A stretch of DNA of 5,102 nucleotides from the NCBI GenBank assembly GCA_029778515.1, contig JAKOQD010000082.1:1-5102 (forward strand), read 5' to 3'. This document shows, piece after piece, positions 1 through 5,102 of the stretch; within the stretch, counting starts at the first letter, position 1, and each line of letters opens with the position of its first letter. The position numbers and the translations under genes are program-made. This DNA is from Actinomycetes bacterium (GTDB taxonomy: Bacteria > Actinomycetota > Actinomycetes > Propionibacteriales > Propionibacteriaceae). A model generated the notes under the pieces. That model worked only from the letters and a program-made list of their open reading frames with translations, did not search any database and was not told where the DNA came from.

Positions 1-908
1 GACCCCAACCACTCCAGCAGCAACGGCAGCACCACGTCCGGCCTTTCTTCGTGCGGGAAGTGCCCGCAGCCGTCGATCGCCTCGGCCCGGTAGTCCCCGG
101 CGACGTGCAGCTCACTGCCGGTGGTCGTGGCCGAGAGCACCGTCGGATCCTGGCGGCCATGCAGGTGGAGCACCGGCTGCCGGATCGGCTCCGCGCCCAT
201 CAATGTGTTGAACCGCCTGCCGTCCGCGCGCACGTAACTGCGCCAGGCCCACCGGTGGTACTCCATCGCGCAATGCGCCGTGTTCGCTTCGAGGAAGGCT
301 GCCCGGAAGTGCTCGCGGACATGCGGCGTCAGCCATTCCTGGCGCACGGACCAGTCGCGCAGTACCTCCGCCACTCGTATCGCGTCGTGATCGGCGAAGT
401 CGCGCTCCGGAAGCCAGGGCCATTGATACCGCAAGGCATAGCGCCACGCGTTCAACTGCTGCTGGGTACGAGCGGCCTCCCGCAACCGCACGGGGTGCGG
501 CGCAGACAGCGCCACCAACCCCCGGACCGAACGGGAACGCCGGGCCGAGGTCCAGCCGATGTGCCCGCCCCAGCCATGGCCGACGACGACCGCCGACTGC
601 TCACCGAGGCAGGCGATCACCCCCAGCACGTCGTTGGACAACGTGATCGGGTCGTAGCCGCGCGGTGAGTGATCGGACCCGGCGTAGCCCCGCAAATCCA
701 TGGCGGCCACCCGGTAACCGGCCTCGGCCAGAGCGGGCAGGTAGCCGCGCCAGGTCCACCAGTACTGCGGGAAGCCGTGCAGCATGAGCACCAACGGCCC
801 AGCACCGGCTTCGGCGAGATGGAACTGCGCGCCGTTGGCCGACACCAGCCGATGGGTCCACGGCCCCGGCGCGTGGATCGCCTCGTACGGCGTGAGGGAG
901 AGGGTCAC
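1..908 (-). CDS. Epoxide-hydrolase-like alpha/beta hydrolase, C-terminus cut by window edge
   Basis: The reading frame is open from GTG 908 to the window edge, giving 302 residues without a stop; related hydrolases are about 300-330 residues, so little is missing. What is seen: an oxyanion-hole HGFP motif at residues 44-47, the strand-turn MDLRGYAGSD at 70-79, a nucleophile elbow GHGWGG at 110-115, a lid region rich in Trp and Tyr (about 140-235), a likely acid Asp254 in HGRQDP, and a catalytic-type His283 in GCGHFPHEE. The layout matches the epoxide hydrolase/haloalkane dehalogenase branch, whose elbow normally reads GHDWGG; here the Asp nucleophile is replaced by Gly112, so epoxide hydrolysis by the usual ester intermediate is doubtful. 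There is no signal peptide, so it is probably cytosolic. The start directly follows the stop of the membrane-protein gene and has a GAGG ribosome site 4 nt upstream. By position and family it resembles mycobacterial EphE, but I do not assign that symbol. The fold is sure; the activity and substrate are unknown. Confidence 0.9.
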   Translation of the reverse strand, partial: MTLSLTPYEAIHAPGPWTHRLVSANGAQFHLAEAGAGPLVLMLHGFPQYWWTWRGYLPALAEAGYRVAAMDLRGYAGSDHSPRGYDPITLSNDVLGVIACLGEQSAVVVGHGWGGHIGWTSARRSRSVRGLVALSAPHPVRLREAARTQQQLNAWRYALRYQWPWLPERDFADHDAIRVAEVLRDWSVRQEWLTPHVREHFRAAFLEANTAHCAMEYHRWAWRSYVRADGRRFNTLMGAEPIRQPVLHLHGRQDPTVLSATTTGSELHVAGDYRAEAIDGCGHFPHEERPDVVLPLLLEWLG

Positions 909-1298
909 TCAGCCTCGGAACGTCGCCTTCGTCGCCTCTAGGGCCGCCATCGACCGCTCGGCACCCTGCACGCTCTTGGCGCGCTTGCGCCCGAGCATCA
1001 CGAGGATCGCGCCGACGATGAACAGGAAGAGCGTGACAATGCCGAAGCCGGCCCATACCTGCAGTCCGAGTTGCACGAGTACGTAGGCGATCGTGACCAG
1101 CAAGAAGATGAGCCCCAGTCCGAGGATCACCCCGCCCACGGCAAGCAGGCCGAACGACGAACCGGCGGTCTTGACGCTCTGCTGGATCTCGGTCTTGGTG
1201 AGTTCGATTTGCTGCTTGACGAGCTCGGTGGTGTCGGCCGCTGCCGAGCGCACGAGTTCGACGAGGCCGGGCTCGCTGTTCTTGGTGGTCAAAGCCAT
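909..1298 (-). CDS. Small two-helix membrane protein, holin-X/DUF1469-type (phage holin family)
   Basis: This 129-residue protein has a polar, probably amphipathic N-terminal helix (about residues 10-44, with repeated Glu, Lys and Gln), two hydrophobic segments (about 48-76 and 81-103), and a short basic and amphipathic tail starting GRKRAK. This layout is typical of the actinobacterial Holin-X superfamily III (Phage_holin_3_6/DUF1469). Despite the name, members are usually ordinary chromosomal membrane proteins of unknown role, and nothing phage-like lies nearby. Start choice: ATG 1298 lies 4 nt after the nhaA stop and gives the usual N-terminus. The open frame extends upstream to 1418, and another ATG at 1322 would overlap nhaA by 20 nt; neither ATG has a clear ribosome site, so coupling to nhaA translation is likely. 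Its stop TGA abuts the hydrolase GTG in the same frame. Family assignment is fairly sure; function is unknown. Confidence 0.82.
   Translation of the reverse strand: MALTTKNSEPGLVELVRSAAADTTELVKQQIELTKTEIQQSVKTAGSSFGLLAVGGVILGLGLIFLLVTIAYVLVQLGLQVWAGFGIVTLFLFIVGAILVMLGRKRAKSVQGAERSMAALEATKATFRG
913..917 (-). promoter_or_regulatory. Ribosome binding site of the hydrolase gene
   Basis: The minus strand reads CGAGG, then four bases (CTGA), then GTG. It lies inside the last codons of the upstream membrane-protein gene. It supports GTG 908 as the start; an in-frame TGA (911-909) directly before it excludes any start further upstream. Confidence 0.55.
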
Positions 1299-1302
1299 AT
1301 GG

Positions 1303-2587
1303 TCACGATAGTCCGCGCTCATGGTTATACACGTCGGGAATGCCATCCTGATCCTCGTCGCGTTCCTCGACGTCGTACAGGCGCTGGTACTGCCGGGCGC
1401 GCAACTGCAGAGCAACAATGGCCAGCATGGCGGCCAGCAGGCTCGCGGACAGGATGCCGACCTTCGCGTCCTCCTGGGTCACGCTGCCGTATTCGAAGGC
1501 CAGCTCGGCGATCAGCAGGGACACTGTGAACCCGATGCCGGCCAGTAGACCGATGGCCGCCACGTCCAGCCAGGACAAACCCTTGGCCAGCGATGCCCTC
1601 GTGAATCGCGCTGTCAGACCTGCCCCGAGTAGCACGCCGATCGGCTTGCCCAGGACCAGGCCGAGGATGATGCCCAGCGCGACCGGCTCGCTCAGCGAAT
1701 CCAGCAGGCTCTGACCGCGCAGGTCGACACCGGCGGCGAAGAACGCGAAGACGGGCACACAGAAGCCGGCCGACAGCGGGTGCAAGCGGTGCTGCAGGCG
1801 CTCTGCGGGGGATTCGTCCTCACCCGGGTCGGTGGTGATGCGCGTGAGCATGGCCAGCGCAACACCGGCCACGGTCGCGTGGACGCCGGACTCGTGCATG
1901 AGCACCCAGGTGAGCCCCGCCAGCGGCACGTACAGCAGGCCGGAGGTGATCCGTGCCCGCTGCGCCAGCCAGTAGGCAGCCATGCACGCCAGCGCCCCGA
2001 GGAACGGCAGGACGTTGAACACATCGGAGTAGAAGATCGCGATGACCAGGATTGCCCCGAGATCGTCCACCACCGCCAGCGTCAGCAGGAACGCGCGCAG
2101 GGCCACTGGCAGTCGGCGGCCGGCGACAGCGAGCACCGCCAGCGCGAACGCGATGTCGGTGGCCATCGGGATACCCCAGCCGCTGGGCTCACCACCTGCC
2201 GCGCTGACGTTCACCCCGAAGTAGATCAGCGCCGGGATGACCATTCCGCCCAAAGCCGCGGCCACGGGGACCGCCGCCTGCGAGGGCCGGCTCAGCGAAC
2301 CCTTCACAAGTTCGTACTTCAGCTCGAGGCCGGCCACGAAGAAGAAGATCGCCAGCACGCCGTCCGCGGCCCACGTCGCGAGCGTCAAGTTCAAATGCAG
2401 AGCCGACGGGCCGACCGTGAAGTTGGCGAGGTCGTAGTACAGGTCGCCAGCCGGGGAGTTCGCCCACACCAGCGCGATCGCTGCGGCGATGATGAGCAGC
2501 GCGCCGCCGACCGTCTCACTCTGCAGTTGCCGCAGCACCCAGAGGCGCTCCGTCAGCGGCAGCCGCTGGAAGATCTCCGATCGGCCG

Positions 2588-2598
<11 letters not shown>
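1303..2598 (-). CDS. nhaA: Na+/H+ antiporter NhaA
   Basis: A 431-residue inner-membrane antiporter that exchanges Na+ (or Li+) for H+, supporting pH and sodium homeostasis. It is hydrophobic nearly throughout, with the diagnostic residues of E. coli NhaA: the ion-site pair Asp178-Asp179 in VVDDLGAI (E. coli D163/D164), Thr147-Asp148 in ATDIAFAL (T132/D133 of the crossed helix), and Lys318 in LGKPIG (K300). In the pH-sensing segment GLELKYEL, Glu92 and Glu96 are kept (E78/E82), but the position of E. coli Arg81 is Tyr95. The C-terminal tail (about residues 400-431) is longer than in E. coli (388 residues in total) and ends in an acidic DxDxDG motif. The start GTG 2598 overlaps the acs end by 11 nt and is the furthest upstream possible, because an in-frame TGA lies at 2607-2605. 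GTG 2538 (Val21) is an alternative with GGAG 9 nt upstream (2548-2551), and it still keeps all conserved helices. Confidence 0.95.
1324..1359 (-). other. Acidic calcium-loop-like motif in NhaA C-terminal tail
   Basis: These 12 codons (NhaA residues 414-425) read [12 protein letters not shown]. The spacing of Asp414, Asp416, Asp418, Gly419 and Asp422 matches the DxDxDG calcium-binding loop of thrombospondin type 3 and related repeats. It occurs once, in what should be a soluble tail after the last membrane helix. Metal binding is an inference from the pattern only. Confidence 0.45.
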
Positions 2599-4531
<1,933 letters not shown>

Positions 4532-4535
4532 TGGG

Positions 4536-4542
4536 CCTCCTT
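4536..4542 (-). promoter_or_regulatory. Ribosome binding site of acs
   Basis: The minus strand reads AAGGAGG, then CCCA, then ATG 4531. It is the only full-strength Shine-Dalgarno sequence in the minus-strand unit, and it fixes the acs start. Confidence 0.85.
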
Positions 4543-4601
4543 ACGGACTTGGGTTCATCCGATCAGGTGCGGCCCGGTCACGCAACGCTCAGCGGATTGT
4601 T

Positions 4602-4642
4602 GCGCTGTTGTCGCTCGGGTCGACGTGTCGCGAGAACAGCGC
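4602..4642. repeat. Imperfect inverted repeat in the divergent intergenic region
   Basis: The arms GCGCTGTTGTCGC (4602-4614) and GCGAGAACAGCGC (4630-4642) are reverse complements over 12 of 13 bases, around a 15-nt centre that contains the palindrome GTCGAC (4619-4624). The dyad lies 71 bp upstream of the acs start and 27 bp upstream of the -10 element of the plus-strand gene. It has no T-run, so it is not a normal intrinsic terminator, and no gene ends here. An operator for a dimeric regulator of one or both divergent genes is the favoured reading; an RNA hairpin in the acs leader is possible. No known actinobacterial operator consensus (CRP, GlnR) is recognised in it. Confidence 0.5.
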
Positions 4643-4668
4643 GACAGAACGGGCTGCCGGGGGCCCGG

Positions 4669-4674
4669 TAGCGT
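4669..4674 (+). promoter_or_regulatory. Putative -10 element for leaderless transcription
   Basis: TAGCGT fits the actinobacterial TANNNT -10 consensus. Seven bases separate it from GTG 4682, which places the predicted transcription start at the start codon itself. No convincing -35 box is seen 16-19 bp upstream, which is common for actinobacterial promoters. The absence of a Shine-Dalgarno sequence before GTG 4682 agrees with a leaderless mRNA. Confidence 0.6.
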
Positions 4675-4681
4675 CGGACCC

Positions 4682-5102
4682 GTGGATGCCTTCGCCGCCG
4701 TCGCCGAACTGCCCGGCGTCGCCGATGCCGCCGCCTCAGCCCGGTCCGCCTTCGACGCGATGTTGTGGGACCGGGGGCTGCGCGCCAAGAGCGAGGAACT
4801 CGCCCGCCGTTCGCCACTGGCCGGCGCCGCGAGTTCTGCCGGCATCGACGGCATCGAGGTGGAGTGGAAGGTGTGGAAGGCAGGTCAGGCGGCCGACGAC
4901 ACCCCGATGGGGCGCGCGGCGGCCGGGATCGTGGCGCTGTATGCCGAACTGCCCGCTATCCGCCCCATTTGGGAGAACGCGCCACTACAGGCGCTGGCCA
5001 AACTGCACACGCTGGTCGCCCGCCCGGTGACGCCCGACGATGTCGGCCGGCCTCGCCCCGATGCCCCGAATGACCCCCTGCTGCTGGCCACCGCTCCGGA
5101 CC
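4682..5102 (+). CDS. Conserved actinobacterial protein of unknown function, N-terminal part
   Basis: The frame is open from GTG 4682 to the right window edge, giving 140 residues with the C-terminus missing. The part seen is Ala-rich and mostly helical, with no signal peptide or membrane segment. Recognisable stretches are LPGVADAAASARSAFDAMLW (9-28), a Ser/Ala-Gly segment with IDGIEV (55-60), a GRAAAGIVALYAELPAI helix (77-93), and PLQALAKLHTLVARPV (101-116). From memory this pattern fits a family of about 250 residues found beside acs or HAD-IB phosphatase genes in actinobacteria (Rv3662c-like), often labelled 'oxidoreductase' or Fic-related without good reason. I see neither a nucleotide-binding GxGxxG motif nor a Fic HPFxxGN motif in this part. 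The start is set by the -10 element 7 nt upstream, which suggests a leaderless mRNA. The gene diverges from acs with 150 bp between them. The coding call is firm; the function is unknown. Confidence 0.78.
   Translation, partial: MDAFAAVAELPGVADAAASARSAFDAMLWDRGLRAKSEELARRSPLAGAASSAGIDGIEVEWKVWKAGQAADDTPMGRAAAGIVALYAELPAIRPIWENAPLQALAKLHTLVARPVTPDDVGRPRPDAPNDPLLLATAPD

Larger units (their letters stand above)
4532..4681. other. Divergent intergenic region between acs and the plus-strand gene
   Basis: This is the only real non-coding stretch in the window. It must hold the promoter of the acs unit on the minus strand and that of the plus-strand gene. Besides the acs ribosome site, the inverted repeat and the plus-strand -10, I cannot identify a convincing acs promoter; TTGCGT (4585-4580 on the minus strand) followed after 17 bp by TCGGAT is only a weak candidate. 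No riboswitch or tRNA is seen. Confidence 0.7.

Noticed and set aside
51..668. A 205-codon plus-strand open frame at the left end
   Set aside because: It is antisense to the hydrolase, whose motifs are clear; the translated protein resembles nothing.
909..1298. Prophage remnant suggested by the 'phage holin' family name
   Set aside because: No other phage genes, attachment sites or lysis genes are present; this family is a normal chromosomal one in actinobacteria.
1299..1418. N-terminal extension of the holin-like protein up to ATG 1418
   Set aside because: The extra 40 residues are out-of-frame nhaA sequence, Cys- and Thr-rich, and do not fit the family; ATG 1298 gives the usual N-terminus.
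4557..4585. acs promoter TTGCGT / 17 bp / TCGGAT on the minus strand
   Set aside because: The -10 lacks the nearly invariant A at position 2, so I do not call it as a promoter.
4602..4642. Intrinsic terminator
   Set aside because: No gene ends nearby and there is no T-run after the hairpin on either strand.
4555..4854. A 99-codon minus-strand open frame upstream of acs
   Set aside because: It is antisense to the leaderless GTG 4682 gene, is Ala- and Ser-rich, and lacks a convincing ribosome site.

Overview
The window is compact, high-GC bacterial DNA with GTG starts, near-zero gene spacing and strong third-position G/C. These traits and the gene families point to an actinobacterium. The order acs, then a small holin-X-type membrane protein, then an EphE-like alpha/beta hydrolase recalls the mycobacterial block Rv3667-Rv3670. 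Here nhaA takes the place of the mycobacterial protease gene between acs and the membrane protein. That comparison is from memory, and the species cannot be named.

Minus strand, read from right to left: acs (4531-2588, acetyl-CoA synthetase), nhaA (2598-1303, Na+/H+ antiporter), a two-helix holin-X/DUF1469-type membrane protein (1298-909) and an epoxide-hydrolase-like alpha/beta hydrolase (908 to beyond position 1). The four genes overlap by 11 nt, are 4 nt apart, and abut with 0 nt between them, so they very probably form one transcription unit. A good Shine-Dalgarno sequence lies before acs, and the later genes probably depend on translational coupling. The hydrolase has no ATG start and runs off the left edge, so it is easily missed by a simple ORF search.

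Right side: a 150-bp divergent intergenic region (4532-4681) separates acs from a plus-strand gene that starts at GTG 4682 and runs off the right edge. The region holds a 13-bp-arm imperfect inverted repeat (4602-4642) and a TANNNT -10 element placed exactly for leaderless transcription of the plus-strand gene. That gene resembles a conserved actinobacterial protein family of unknown function.

Together the operon pairs acetate activation with Na+/H+ exchange and two envelope-associated or hydrolytic functions. The functional link is inferred from gene order only. The most notable details are the nucleophile position of the hydrolase, which is Gly (GHGWGG) instead of the Asp expected in epoxide hydrolases, and an acidic DxDxDG calcium-loop-like motif at the end of the NhaA C-terminal tail. 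I found no RNA gene, mobile element, CRISPR array or clear terminator, and no completely new system. Between positions 1 and 4531 there is no non-coding stretch longer than 4 nt.
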